Origin: Sedimentisphaerales bacterium | GTDB lineage: Bacteria > Planctomycetota > Phycisphaerae > Sedimentisphaerales > SM23-30 | Direction: 5' to 3' | DNA: 64,000 nt | Assembly: GCA_016928435.1 (NCBI GenBank) | Contig: JAFGKT010000003.1 | Span: forward strand, 23,806-87,805 | Part shown: one piece after another, positions 63,912-64,000 of the stretch | Layout of the letters: every line of letters starts with the position of its first letter | Numbering within the stretch: the first letter of the stretch is position 1 | Translations under genes and position numbers: made by a program | Notes under the pieces: generated by a model | Seen by the model: the letters and a program-made list of their open reading frames with translations, nothing else | Database searches by the model: none | What the model was told of the DNA's origin: nothing

Positions 63912-64000
63912 TAGTTGACAAGGTTCAGGACATCGCTAACCCGAAAATGGGCCAGGACATCGATAACCCTTGTTTTTTATCAGGGCAATGTATGCTGCAA
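63912..64000. mobile_element. Possible end of an IS481-like insertion sequence
   Basis: CAGGACATCGCTAACCC (63926-63942) recurs as CAGGACATCGATAACCC (63953-63969) with one mismatch and a 10-bp gap. This resembles the ends of IS481-type elements. No transposase is inside the window, so it would begin beyond 64000. Confidence 0.35.

Larger units (their letters stand above)
63547..64000. other. Terminal repeat-rich region without genes
   Basis: A family-F palindrome (63557-63591), the dispersed phrases CTCTTTCGCGATAAAATCTC and CGCGTCTTTCGCGTTTTTCG, two degenerate copies of a segment ending CTTGCCCCTGGCAGCTAATCT-like (about 63724-63804 and 63834-63904), and a possible IS end. Confidence 0.6.

Overview
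The window looks like a chromosomal segment of a planctomycete, most likely Phycisphaerae-like. This is inferred from gene content only: a PEP-CTERM-tagged exoprotein, two secreted proteins with single dockerin-like calcium loops, a Cys/Pro/Asp-rich parallel beta-helix protein, many FtsX/Lol-type and sugar-nucleotide genes, and many short dispersed palindromes. No rRNA, prophage or CRISPR array was seen. There is one tRNA gene (Phe).

Layout. 0-4 kb: a chemotaxis block on the minus strand (cheW, a Cache-type chemoreceptor, and the N-terminus of a second chemoreceptor cut by the window edge). 4.9-9.2 kb: minus-strand branched-chain amino acid genes ilvB-ilvN-ilvC, then a GroES-like protein and a half-size UPF0016 transporter. 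9.6-13.7 kb: a plus-strand pair with a 4-bp overlap, an Atg22-like MFS transporter and a PlsC-ACP-acyl ligase fusion, resembling the lplT-aas logic of lysophospholipid repair. 14-16.6 kb: a sigma-54 activator with a degenerate ArsC-like sensor, then a PilZ-cNMP fusion protein. 16.6-20.2 kb: a minus-strand operon of an FtsX-type permease, ABC ATPase, VTT-type membrane protein and LolA-like protein. 20.3-22.8 kb: a HAD phosphatase, a Sua5-YwlE fusion and rpiB. 22.8-27.7 kb: PEP-CTERM protein, UbiB kinase with phasin-like partner, NYN nuclease-like protein, transaldolase. 28-34.7 kb: plus-strand galE, a UbiA prenyltransferase, a GLUG protein, and rmlA-rmlB-rmlD without rmlC. 34.7-41.6 kb: sugar kinase and UroD-like pair, the large beta-helix protein and a DUF6868-like protein. 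42.1-50.2 kb: a tight seven-gene minus-strand operon for a group-4-hydrogenase-like/complex-I-like membrane complex led by an HTH-EIIA regulator. 50.3-54.5 kb: CaCA exchanger, two tandem membrane proteins, a TPR lipoprotein. 54.9-60 kb: an alpha-glucan cluster (GT4 glycosyltransferase, GH57 amylase, debranching enzyme). 60.8-63.5 kb: aconitase and an unidentified membrane protein. The last 450 bp hold only repeats and a possible insertion-sequence end.

The most notable unit is the 42-50 kb complex. Its catalytic large subunit has lost the CxxC motifs that hold the NiFe site, while the proximal iron-sulfur cluster and the ion-pump subunits are intact. It therefore looks like an energy-converting-hydrogenase-related (Ehr) complex of unknown electron partner. 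It is preceded by a phosphotransfer-type regulator whose upstream DNA carries four GACA elements in helical phase. Other points of interest are the Sua5-YwlE fusion (predicted protein-arginine phosphatase), the MFS/PlsC-ACP-ligase pair, and a strong excess of C over G on the given strand that does not depend on gene direction.
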